Made by a program: the position numbers and the translations under genes. A stretch of 64,000 bases of DNA from positions 124,001-188,000 of the forward strand of contig DASZEN010000060.1 in the NCBI GenBank assembly GCA_035940775.1, written 5' to 3'. The stretch comes from DASQYE01 sp035940775 (GTDB lineage: Bacteria; Acidobacteriota; Blastocatellia; Pyrinomonadales; Pyrinomonadaceae). Within the stretch, counting starts at the first letter, position 1. Each line of letters begins with the position of its first letter. Shown here one piece after another: positions 18,446 to 26,549 of this stretch. The notes below the pieces were generated by a model. It saw only the letters and a list, made by a program, of their open reading frames with translations, was not told the origin of the DNA and made no database searches.

Positions 18446-19912
18446 ATGACACAGAGGACAGAAGAAGAGTTGCGTTTGCTGATTGTCGATGACGAGGAAG
18501 CGGCGCGCTACGGCATGCGGCGGGCGCTCGGCGGTTTCGGGTATTCGATCGAAGAGGGCGGGAGCGTGGAAGAGGCGCGCGCGCTTATCGCGCGGGGGCG
18601 GCCCGATCTGCTGCTGCTCGACGTGAACCTGCCGGGCGCAAGCGGTCTGGATTTCCTGCGCGAGCTGCACGGCGCCGACAAAGACGGGCCGCTCGTCATA
18701 CTTATTACCGCTCACGGCTCGGAGCGCATGGCGGTCGAAGCCATCAAGTCCGGAGCGCACGATTACCTCGCCAAGCCCTTCGAGTTGGACGACCTGCGCC
18801 TCGCGGTCAAGAACGCTTTGGAGACGGTTCGGCTGCGGCGCGAGAATCGCAGCCTGCGTCGGCGCATCGAACTGGAGGGCGCGCAGCGTGGCCCTCTAAC
18901 GGGCGCGTCCGAGGCGATGGAGCGCGTCCGGGCATTGATCGAAAAGGTGGCCGAGACGGACGCGACTATTCTCGTGCGCGGCGAATCGGGCACGGGCAAG
19001 GAGTTGGTAGCGCGCGCGATTCACGAGCGCAGCACGGCGCGAAGGCGCGGCGCTTTCGTCGCCGTCAACTGCGCTGCGTTGCCTTCGGAGCTGATCGAGT
19101 CGGAGCTTTTCGGCCACGAGAAGGGCGCTTTTACGGGCGCGGCGAGCCGTCGGCAGGGGAAATTCGAGCAGGCCGACGGAGGCACGCTGTTTCTTGACGA
19201 GATCGGTGATATGAGCGCGGGCGTGCAGGCCAAGCTGCTGCGGGCGCTCGAAGAGAGACGCATCGAACGGCTCGGCGGCAACGAATCCATCCCGGTTGAC
19301 GTGCGTATCGTGAGCGCCACGCATCGCCCGCTCGAACAGGAGATCGCGGCCGGAAATTTTCGCGCCGACCTCTTCTATCGCCTGCGCGTCGTGACCGTAG
19401 AGATTCCGCCTTTGCGCGAGCGGCGCGAGGATATTCCGCTTCTCGCCGAGACGTTTGCGCGGATGGCTTCCGAGCGCTACGGTTTGCCCGCACGCACGCT
19501 CGCGCCGAGCGCCCTTCGCCGTCTGCTCGAATATGATTGGCCGGGCAACGTGCGAGAGTTGCGCAACGTCATCGAGCGCGCCGCTGTGCTGGCCGAAGGC
19601 GAAGAACTGACGGCGCGCGATCTGCCCGAAGAGCTAAAGGATAATCAGGGCCAGCCCCGTTCGGAATCCGCCCGGCCTGCGATGGACGAGCCGGAGGAGG
19701 GCGGGCTCCTTGTCCCGTTCACTACGGATTTTCGGGAAGACCGCCGCGAGTTCGAGCGACGTTATATCACGCGCTGCCTTGAGGAAACGGGCGGCAACGT
19801 GACGCGCGCCGCCGCCATGTTGGGTATGCATCGACAGTCGCTCCAACACAAGCTGCGCGAGCTGGGTCTCGCGCGGCGCTACGTCTCGGTCGCTACCGAG
19901 GCGCAAGATTAA
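18446..19912 (+). CDS. NtrC-type sigma-54-dependent response regulator
   Basis: 488 residues in three domains. The receiver has LLIVDDEEA and LLLLDVNLPG (phospho-acceptor about Asp58). The AAA+ domain has Walker A GESGTGKE (about 179-186), the sigma-54 contact loop GAFTGA (about 227-232) and Walker B LFLDEIGDM. The Fis-type helix-turn-helix lies at the end (NVTRAAAMLGMHRQSLQHKL). It opens promoters bound by RpoN RNA polymerase. The ATG at 18446 with GGAG is chosen; the frame runs back to 18239 only by reading through the inverted repeat. The upstream histidine kinase is the likely partner. Confidence 0.93.
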   Translation: MTQRTEEELRLLIVDDEEAARYGMRRALGGFGYSIEEGGSVEEARALIARGRPDLLLLDVNLPGASGLDFLRELHGADKDGPLVILITAHGSERMAVEAIKSGAHDYLAKPFELDDLRLAVKNALETVRLRRENRSLRRRIELEGAQRGPLTGASEAMERVRALIEKVAETDATILVRGESGTGKELVARAIHERSTARRRGAFVAVNCAALPSELIESELFGHEKGAFTGAASRRQGKFEQADGGTLFLDEIGDMSAGVQAKLLRALEERRIERLGGNESIPVDVRIVSATHRPLEQEIAAGNFRADLFYRLRVVTVEIPPLRERREDIPLLAETFARMASERYGLPARTLAPSALRRLLEYDWPGNVRELRNVIERAAVLAEGEELTARDLPEELKDNQGQPRSESARPAMDEPEEGGLLVPFTTDFREDRREFERRYITRCLEETGGNVTRAAAMLGMHRQSLQHKLRELGLARRYVSVATEAQD

Positions 19913-20299
19913 TCCGACAACTGAAAGATAAACCCGGGCCGGTGGCCGGGCCTTCTCTCGCCCCCTCGCCGAATCCGCGCCGTGACGGGGCATGAAAGGG
20001 AAGCTATGTAAGATTTCCCTGATAGCCGCTCTTTCATCATCCAGACCTTTAAGCCCCGCGCTTAGCCTTACTGCGTCTCTACATTTCAAACGCTCCCGCG
20101 ACCTACGCTTAAAAATTTCATCAAGCCCACAAGCCTTGAAAAATCAAGCTCCGCACAGGAAAACCGTTCGCCCGGCATGTGCTTTGCTCTCTGCTACGGT
20201 TGGCGATTTATACCCGCGTCGGCAGCAGCAGCATCGGCGCGGTCATGCTCGGACGCAGTCCGGGGCTTTGGATATGATTCTTAAATAGTGAGGAATAGA
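19913..20299. other. Intergenic region, no gene seen
   Basis: Nearly 390 bases between the NtrC-type regulator and the phosphatase gene. It is less GC-rich than its neighbours in the middle and may hold the promoter of the secreted phosphatase. No tRNA, clear hairpin or sigma-54 match was found by eye. Confidence 0.5.
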
Positions 20300-21706
20300 A
20301 TGGCGATGATTTCAACTGGCGCGCGCCGCGTGATAGCGTTCCTGCTCAGCTCGATAGCGGTCTCGACTACGCTGCTTGCGAATGCTCCGGCGGGGCGCGT
20401 TGCGGCACAGGAGAGGATGGCCGCTCATCCGGCGCGCCGTCTCGTCATCTGCGTTGACGGCGTAGGCTTCTCCCTGATCGAGAGGATGCGCCGCGAGGGA
20501 CGCTTCAGGCAGTTTCGCGAGCCGTCGCGTATGATCGCGCCTTTCCCGACCCTGACCAACGTGGCGATGGCTGAGATTTTGATGCCAGCGGGCGCTCTTC
20601 AATCGCCGGGCTACGAAGATAAGTTCTTCGATGTCGGGAAGAATCGTATGCGCGGCGGTTTGTTGGAGCGTTTTCAGGGCGGGCGATTTATCCGTGGGAC
20701 GTTCCGAGAGCTTTTCGATTATCACCCGTCCGCGATCAAGAGCGGGCTCGGCTATGCCGCGCCGCCCCTGAGCACCTATCTCGAATCACTGACCGACCTG
20801 GTGCGCCTTCGTCAGAAGTTTCGCGCGTCGCGCGAGCCAGTCTTTTTCGCTTACACGGGCGCGACCGATTCGTTGGCCCATCTGGGCGGCGAATGGCTCT
20901 TGCGAAGTTTTATGGCGCGGCTGGACGATACCGTGACCGACATCATACGCGACAGCCCGGGCCCGGTCGAAGTCACGATCTTCTCCGATCACGGCAACCA
21001 TTTCAGGGGCTACAGTCGGGTCGAGTTGAAATCCGCGCTGCGGCGGGCCGGGCTGCGGATCGAGACGCGCGTTCGCGACGAACGCAGCGTCGTTTTTCCG
21101 CAATACGGGCTCGTCGGCAGCGCCGTGCTCTTTACACGCGAGAGCAACGAGCCGCGTCTCGCAGCGGCCGTGGCTGAAGTTAAAGGCGTGGATTTCGCGG
21201 CTTATGAAAGGGACGGGATTGTTCATCTGCGGGCGCGCAATAACGGGACGGCTACGATTGAGCGACGCGGCGAGAGTTTTCGCTATCGTGCGGGCGCGGG
21301 CGATCCGCTCGGGCTCAATGGGGTCATGCGGGAATTAAGGGCGAAGGGAAAGATGGATGGGGACGGCTTCGTAGACGGGGCGCAGTGGTTCGAGCATACG
21401 CGCGACGGCGCGCGACCGGACGCCGTGCGCCGCATCTACGAAGGCTTGACCGGCCAGATAGAGAATCGCGCCAACGTCATCCTCAATCTGGAAGACGGCT
21501 ACTACACGGGAAGCTTCAGCCTGGACATCTTCGCTTTCCTTCAGGCGACACACGGCAATCTTGGCCGCGAGCAGAGCTTCGGATTCGCCATCAGTACGGG
21601 CCGCGATTTGCCCTCGCACCTGCGCGCCGAAGATGTCTGGCAGGCCATCGGCTCGCCCCGGCTAAGCAAACAGGCGGAGATTCACGCCAGCACTCACGAC
21701 GACTAA
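20300..21706 (+). CDS. Secreted alkaline phosphatase superfamily / type I phosphodiesterase-like protein
   Basis: 468 residues with a signal peptide (VIAFLLSSIAVSTTLLANA). The alkaline phosphatase superfamily fold is shown by the metal site CVDGVGF, the nucleophile region FPTLTNVAMAEIL (Thr in the position used by nucleotide pyrophosphatases), GATDSLAHLGG (Asp and His ligands) and FSDHGNHF. The substrate cannot be told: phosphodiesters, phosphonates or sugar phosphates are possible. The ATG at 20300 is chosen over the GTG at 20288 because AGGA sits 5 bases before it. It stands alone after a long intergenic region. Confidence 0.8.
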   Translation: MAMISTGARRVIAFLLSSIAVSTTLLANAPAGRVAAQERMAAHPARRLVICVDGVGFSLIERMRREGRFRQFREPSRMIAPFPTLTNVAMAEILMPAGALQSPGYEDKFFDVGKNRMRGGLLERFQGGRFIRGTFRELFDYHPSAIKSGLGYAAPPLSTYLESLTDLVRLRQKFRASREPVFFAYTGATDSLAHLGGEWLLRSFMARLDDTVTDIIRDSPGPVEVTIFSDHGNHFRGYSRVELKSALRRAGLRIETRVRDERSVVFPQYGLVGSAVLFTRESNEPRLAAAVAEVKGVDFAAYERDGIVHLRARNNGTATIERRGESFRYRAGAGDPLGLNGVMRELRAKGKMDGDGFVDGAQWFEHTRDGARPDAVRRIYEGLTGQIENRANVILNLEDGYYTGSFSLDIFAFLQATHGNLGREQSFGFAISTGRDLPSHLRAEDVWQAIGSPRLSKQAEIHASTHDD

Positions 21707-21833
21707 ACCATGTAATAAAGATTTGATCGACTTGGCCCGCTTTAATATCGTGCCATCGACGCACGTCTTTCCCGGCCTCTTCGCAGGAGGGCTCTTGGGG
21801 CCCACGCGCCGCACTCGGCCGAAACTCGCCGGG

Positions 21834-21866
21834 CGAGGTTGAAGCTGGGATAAAGCTTTAACCTCG
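21834..21866. repeat. 13-bp hairpin between convergent genes
   Basis: CGAGGTTGAAGCT pairs with AGCTTTAACCTCG (one G-T pair) around GGGATAA. It lies just past the end of the minus-strand small membrane gene and 130 bases past the phosphatase gene. It lacks a T-tract on either strand, so it is a possible weak terminator or mRNA end structure. Confidence 0.5.
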
Positions 21867-21882
21867 TCGCCGCCGCTGCCGC

Positions 21883-22041
21883 TCACAACAATCTGGCCAA
21901 AGCCAAAGCGCCGATCAACCCGAGCGTCTGGGCATCCGTGAGGGGTCTTCCGATGAACCAGAGAACCACGCACAGGATTAAGACGATAAGCGCGATGATC
22001 CAGCCGACAGTCCCCGGAGTGGTGTAGGTTCCGAATCGCAT
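21883..22041 (-). CDS. Small membrane protein
   Basis: 52 residues from the ATG at 22041, which has AAGGA about 7 bases upstream. The chain begins MRFGTYTTPGTVGW, followed by a strong membrane helix IIALIVLILCVVLWFIG and a second, weaker hydrophobic segment LGLIGALALARLL. No family is recognised with certainty. The ribosome-binding site and the membrane pattern support a real gene; no function is proposed. Confidence 0.6.
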   Translation of the reverse strand: MRFGTYTTPGTVGWIIALIVLILCVVLWFIGRPLTDAQTLGLIGALALARLL

Positions 22042-22297
22042 AATCCGTCCTTTGTTTTGAGTCCTCTTTGTTGCGGTCAACTAAAAATCGCAGTCCTATC
22101 CGAGCGCGCCTAAAGTAAAGACGTACGGCCAGAGGAGTCTGTGAAATTTTTTAAGTCCCTGAAACGAATCAGAGTCTTCTCTCGATGCGCCGGAAGTCCC
22201 CAAGAGCCCCCGTGTACCGGATTGCCTCGGGGCGATCCTTGCGAGTAGACTTGCCAATCGTTATGCGTAAACTTTTCATGACCGGGGAATCAATGAG

Positions 22298-22963
22298 ATG
22301 AAAGCACGTCCCGATGCCATCATTCACAGAGAGCAGGCCGAGTATCTTGATCGGCTGCTGCCGCCGAGCGAAGGACTGCTCGCCGAGATGGAGGAGTATG
22401 CGGCGCAGCACAGGGTTCCCATCGCTGATCGAGAAGTGGCGCTCTTTCTTGAGATAACGGCGCGCGCGATAAACGCCCGGCGGGTTTTGGAGATCGGGAT
22501 GGCGATCAGCTATTCGGTCATACACCTTTTACGCGGCATGTCCGAGGACGGGCAGGTGGTGACGATAGAGCCGAGCGAAGAGATGATCGCGCGCTCGGAG
22601 GATTATCTCGGCCGCGCCGGTTTGCGAGAGCGCGTGCGCATCGAGCGAGGTCGGGCGCTGGAAGTAATGCCGCGCCTAGATGAGACGTTCGATCTGGTCT
22701 TCATAGATGCCGTCAAGGAAGAGTACGGCCAGTACCTTGACCTTGCGCTGCCCGTACTGCGCGAAGGCGGCGTCGTCATCGTCGATAATCTTTTGTGGGG
22801 CGGGCAGGTGGCCGGAGAGATACGCTCGCCCGATCAGACGGCCTCGACCGAAGCCTTGCGCGAGTTCAATCAAAGGTTCGTGCGCCATCCGCACCTGCGC
22901 GCCGAAATCCTTTCCATCGGAGACGGCCTCGGCTACGCGGTTAAGATGAGCGACGGCGGTTAA
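22298..22963 (+). CDS. O-methyltransferase, CCoAOMT-like family
   Basis: 221 residues of a class I SAM-dependent methyltransferase. Seen: an N-terminal helical segment (YLDRLLPPSEGLLAEMEEYA), the SAM motif VLEIGMAISYSVI, the acidic ribose-binding position in VVTIEPSEEM, the metal-site type FDLVFIDAVKEEY, and VVIVDNLLWGGQVAGE. Family members (caffeoyl-CoA OMT, catechol OMT, bacterial TrmR-like enzymes) need a divalent metal and methylate hydroxyls of small molecules or tRNA wobble uridine derivatives. It is followed closely by the TsaC gene, a tRNA modification enzyme, which mildly favours a tRNA role; this is inference. Confidence 0.87.
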   Translation: MKARPDAIIHREQAEYLDRLLPPSEGLLAEMEEYAAQHRVPIADREVALFLEITARAINARRVLEIGMAISYSVIHLLRGMSEDGQVVTIEPSEEMIARSEDYLGRAGLRERVRIERGRALEVMPRLDETFDLVFIDAVKEEYGQYLDLALPVLREGGVVIVDNLLWGGQVAGEIRSPDQTASTEALREFNQRFVRHPHLRAEILSIGDGLGYAVKMSDGG

Positions 22964-23056
22964 GACGAGCACGGGCGGGTGACCGACCTACCAGGCGCGG
23001 GGGCGACCGCGCTCGCACTTCGGAGAGGGGCGCTGGTCTCAAGCGGCCAACCGACA

Positions 23057-23713
23057 ATGATGGTCTTGAAGGACAGTCCGCAGGCGAGCCTTACGGCGTC
23101 GAAATTGATCGCGCGCGGGGGCGTTGTCGCCTTCCTCACCGATACTTTTTACGGGCTGGGCGCGAACCCCTTCGACAAAAGCGCGGTGGGCCGAATCAAC
23201 TCTCTGAAGGGAAGAGAGGCGGCGGGCAAGCCGATCCTGATCCTGATCGGCGACGAGGCCGAAGCCGCTCGTTTCATAGAACACAGCTCGGAGGCGTTCA
23301 AGGTCGCCAGCAGTGCTTTCTGGCCCGGCCCGCTGACGCTGGTGGCGGCGGCGCGAGCCAGTCTCCCCGAAGAGATTACTGCCGGTAGCGGTACGGTCGG
23401 CCTGCGCCTGCCCGAAGACCTGAGCGTGCGCCAGTTTCTGAGAGCGTGCGGCGGAGCACTGACAGCAACCAGCGCAAACCCTGCGGGAGCGCCGCCCGCC
23501 CGCACCGCCCGGGATGTCGCGCTCTATTTCCCGGACGCCTTAGACCTCATCATTGACGGCGGCGCGGCGCAGCGCGACCAACCCTCAACCGTGCTCGATA
23601 CGAGCGGCCACAGTCCGAGACTGATTCGCGAGGGCGCACTCTCGCGCCGCGAGCTTCAATCAACTCTGCGGCCCCTCGGCGTCGAGCTTGAAGACGAGAG
23701 GCCGCACGTTTGA
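23057..23713 (+). CDS. Threonylcarbamoyl-AMP synthase (TsaC/YrdC/Sua5 family)
   Basis: Makes threonylcarbamoyl-AMP from Thr, bicarbonate and ATP for the universal t6A37 modification of ANN-decoding tRNAs. Seen: GGVVAFLTDTFYGLGANPF, KGREAAGKPILILI, FWPGPLTLV, VGLRLPEDL, ALTATSANPAGAPPA and a C-terminal QPSTVLDTSG. At about 218 residues it is the short TsaC form, without the Sua5 domain. The ATG at 23057 is preferred as it puts the conserved core at the usual place; the GTG at 22979 would add 26 residues. Neither has a good ribosome-binding site. It converges on the peptide-binding protein gene 20 bases away. Confidence 0.9.
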   Translation: MMVLKDSPQASLTASKLIARGGVVAFLTDTFYGLGANPFDKSAVGRINSLKGREAAGKPILILIGDEAEAARFIEHSSEAFKVASSAFWPGPLTLVAAARASLPEEITAGSGTVGLRLPEDLSVRQFLRACGGALTATSANPAGAPPARTARDVALYFPDALDLIIDGGAAQRDQPSTVLDTSGHSPRLIREGALSRRELQSTLRPLGVELEDERPHV

Positions 23714-23733
23714 GGTCTGCTTTTGAACGTGGG

Positions 23734-25320
23734 CTACTTTTCGATTGTCAGGCCGCGCACGAATCGCCAGTCGCCGCTTCCGTCGATCTTGATATTGCCG
23801 ACGTTCTTGCGTGCGACGACCATGTTGGCCGGATACCAGAGTGGCAGCATCGGCACGTCGCGGCTGATGATCTCCTGTGCACGTGTGTAGAGGACACGGG
23901 CCTTTTCACGGTCTGCCGTGTCAACCGCCTCTTGAAGGATAGGGTCAAGCTCCGGGTTGTTGTAGCGGCTGCGGTTGAAGCCGACGCGATCGGGTTTCGG
24001 AATGCCGGTCGAGGAGAAGAGGTCTTTGAGGAAGATGGGGTCTTGATTGCCGCCCACCCAACTGCCGGTCGTCAATTGATAATTCCCCTTGAGCTGTTGA
24101 TCCCTGAGCGTGTTGCTCTCGACCGTCTCGATCTCAAGCTTGATGCCGACCTGCTTGAGCTGGTTTTGAATGACGCCGGAATACTGGCGTGCCGCTCCGC
24201 TGCTCGAAGAGATTTTCAAAACGATGGGTTTGGGAAAACGCATCTGCGGCCCGTCGCCGTCAGGGTCACGAAAACCAGCCTCGTCGAGCAGTTTCCTGGC
24301 GCGCTCCGGATCGTAGTTGTACTTCTGACCGGGCGCATAGGCCCACGACTCTTCCGGCAGAATCGAGTGCGCGATCTTCGCCTGCCCGAGCAGCAGGTCG
24401 CGTATCAGGCTTTCCCTGTCAATCGCAAACGAGATGGCCTGGCGCACCGCCACTTTATCGAGCGGCGCGCTCTCCGTATTGAAGGTCAGGTGGACGATAT
24501 TAGCGCCGGGAAATTGTTCGACCTTCAGATTCTGATCCTGCCCGAGCGATTTCAGAGCATCCGGAGTCAGGTTCGTCGGCAACGGCGCTACTTGCACGCG
24601 GCCCGTCCGCAACTCTGCCTGAAGCGCATTGGCGTCGGCGATCACGCGCACGCGCAAAGCCCTGATCTGCGGCGCTCCCTCCCAGTAGTTAGGATAGGCT
24701 TCGAGGTCAACGACCTGCTGCGCCGTGTCGAAGCGCACGAACTTGAAGGGGCCCGAGCCGACGGGGCGATCTTTCTGCGTCGCGGCCGAGTCCTTCGGGA
24801 TGATAGCGATGGGCACAAGGTTGGACAGCAGCGATAGCCAGGGCTTGCGAAGGCGAATAATAAGGTTGCGCGCGTCGGGCGCTTCGACCCCCGTGACGTA
24901 TGGCTGCTTGCCGCCCGACGGGGTGGCTTCAAAGAAACTTGCCGCCTTGCCCGACCCCGAAGCCAGCAACGTGTCGAGCGTATATTTGGCATCCGCCGAG
25001 GTCATCTGCCTGCCGTCGTGGAACGTCACGCCGTCGCGCAGCGTGAAGGTATAGCTCAGGCCGTCAGCCGATGGCTCTATGCTCGAAGCAAGCTCCGGGA
25101 CATACTCGAACCTCTCGTTTTTACGCACCAGCGAATTGAAGATCAACACGCGCACGCGCTCCGATGCCGCATCGACCGTGGACGCCCCAATCGGGTCGAG
25201 CGTAGAGATGTTATCGGAGAGCACGATAACAAATTCATCGCTGCGGGGGCGACAATTCGTCACTAGAAGGATCGCCGTGAGCAACACCAGAACCAGCGCG
25301 TTGAGTTGACGAGCGAGCAT
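23734..25320 (-). CDS. ABC transporter oligopeptide-binding lipoprotein (family 5 SBP)
   Basis: 528 residues. A lipoprotein-like signal peptide (LVLVLLTAILLVTNC) puts Cys23 as the anchor. The family 5 fold is clear from DNISTLDPIGAS, LRDGVTFHDGR, VGSGPFKFVRFD, VRQAISFAIDRE and YDPERARKLLDEAGF. It should bind oligopeptides (or glycosides or nickel in some members) outside the inner membrane. No permease or ATPase genes are nearby, so it relies on partners coded elsewhere. Its start codon overlaps the stop of the NagZ-like gene (TAATG), a sign of translational coupling; uptake of murein peptides is therefore a fair guess. Confidence 0.9.
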   Translation of the reverse strand: MLARQLNALVLVLLTAILLVTNCRPRSDEFVIVLSDNISTLDPIGASTVDAASERVRVLIFNSLVRKNERFEYVPELASSIEPSADGLSYTFTLRDGVTFHDGRQMTSADAKYTLDTLLASGSGKAASFFEATPSGGKQPYVTGVEAPDARNLIIRLRKPWLSLLSNLVPIAIIPKDSAATQKDRPVGSGPFKFVRFDTAQQVVDLEAYPNYWEGAPQIRALRVRVIADANALQAELRTGRVQVAPLPTNLTPDALKSLGQDQNLKVEQFPGANIVHLTFNTESAPLDKVAVRQAISFAIDRESLIRDLLLGQAKIAHSILPEESWAYAPGQKYNYDPERARKLLDEAGFRDPDGDGPQMRFPKPIVLKISSSSGAARQYSGVIQNQLKQVGIKLEIETVESNTLRDQQLKGNYQLTTGSWVGGNQDPIFLKDLFSSTGIPKPDRVGFNRSRYNNPELDPILQEAVDTADREKARVLYTRAQEIISRDVPMLPLWYPANMVVARKNVGNIKIDGSGDWRFVRGLTIEK

Positions 25321-26459
25321 TAGATGGCCCCTCCGTACGTGTAGTTCAGCTTGCGATTCACTTCGGCGATCTGTTCCGAAAGCTCGCGGAATCGGTCTGC
25401 GGAGAAGGGAAGCGGCGGCTGAATCAGATTCTTGAAACCGGCGATGCGTTCGAGCGAGGTTCTGATGCGCTCGCTTGAAATCTTACCCTCGCGCGCGGCC
25501 TCAAGCAGCGCGTTGTAGCCGCGCCGTATAATGTCTGGTCGGGAACAGATAAGAAGCATGTCCTGCCCGGCCTGGAAGGCGCGTACGGTCGCCTCTTCGA
25601 TCTCGCAATGTTTGCTGATCGCGCCCATCTCCAAATCATCCGTCAGGACAAGATACTTATAGCCAAGCTCGTCGCGCAGCAGCTTTGTAGAGATGTTGTA
25701 ATTGAGCGAGGCGGGCTCGATGCGCCCGACAGCGACGTTCTGACGAATATCTATATTGGGAAAGCCGCCGTGGCTGACCATGACGGCGCGCACGCGATCA
25801 TCTTCGCGCTGAAACAGTTCTATGTACGGCGCGAGGTCTTGCGCGATCAGGTCGTCGTGCGAGAGATGGACGAGCGGTATCTCCTCGTGCGAATCGACCT
25901 CGCCCGCGCCGATGCCCGGAAAGTGTTTGAGGCAGCCCATGCAGCCGGTGCTTTGCAGGGCGCGCAGGTAGACCATCGTATAGCCCAGAACTTCTCCGGG
26001 CGAGCGACCGAACGAACGCGAGTAGAGGCCGTTCGAGAGCAGGTCGCGCTCGTCCGTCATGATCGACATGACGGGCGCAAAGTTCAGGTTAAAGCCGAGC
26101 ATGCGAAGCACTTCGCCCGTCACCCGGCCGAGCGCGCGCGCCGCCGCCAGATCGCCGTGCTGGCGAATGGTTCGCGCCGCAGGCATGGGCGTGCAGATGC
26201 GTCGCAGGCGATCAACGAGCCCGCCCTCCTGGTCTATGCCGCAGAGCGGCTCGACCGGCAACATGGCGCGCGCGTCGTCCAGAAGCCCGCGCAGTTGATC
26301 GGGCGCGGCGACATTGCGGCCGAAGATGATAATGCCGCCCGGCGAGACGTATTCGACGAGCGCGCGCGCCTCCGCGTCCAACTCCGTGCCCGGCAGCCCG
26401 ATAAAGAAGATTTGTCCGATCTGTTGTTCGAGAGAGAGAGAAGTTAGAGAATCAATCAT
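25320..26459 (-). CDS. Glycoside hydrolase family 3 protein, NagZ-like beta-N-acetylhexosaminidase
   Basis: 379 residues, a single GH3 TIM barrel as in NagZ, which removes GlcNAc from anhydro-muropeptides in cell-wall recycling. Seen: GGIIIFGRN, GIDQEGGLVDRL, GFNLNFAPVM, SFGRSPGEV, CLKHFPGIGAGEVDSHEEIP (containing the catalytic Asp-x-His loop) and the nucleophile region LVLTDDLEMGAI. KHFPGIG replaces the usual KHFPGHG. No signal peptide is seen with the ATG at 26459, so it should be cytosolic; an upstream in-frame start at 26546 is less likely. It couples to the oligopeptide-binding protein gene and follows MutS by 90 bases. Confidence 0.9.
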   Translation of the reverse strand: MIDSLTSLSLEQQIGQIFFIGLPGTELDAEARALVEYVSPGGIIIFGRNVAAPDQLRGLLDDARAMLPVEPLCGIDQEGGLVDRLRRICTPMPAARTIRQHGDLAAARALGRVTGEVLRMLGFNLNFAPVMSIMTDERDLLSNGLYSRSFGRSPGEVLGYTMVYLRALQSTGCMGCLKHFPGIGAGEVDSHEEIPLVHLSHDDLIAQDLAPYIELFQREDDRVRAVMVSHGGFPNIDIRQNVAVGRIEPASLNYNISTKLLRDELGYKYLVLTDDLEMGAISKHCEIEEATVRAFQAGQDMLLICSRPDIIRRGYNALLEAAREGKISSERIRTSLERIAGFKNLIQPPLPFSADRFRELSEQIAEVNRKLNYTYGGAI

Positions 26460-26549
26460 TTGGAAGATTTGGAACCGTAAGCCGCCCCGTAAGCCAGTTC
26501 GCACGGGCTCGTTCGTCCCGCGCTCATTCCAAGAGCGCGGCCGCAAATA

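Noticed and set aside
19992..20288. 98-residue ORF after the NtrC-type regulator
   Set aside because: No ribosome-binding site, no domain, odd composition and reads into the phosphatase start region.
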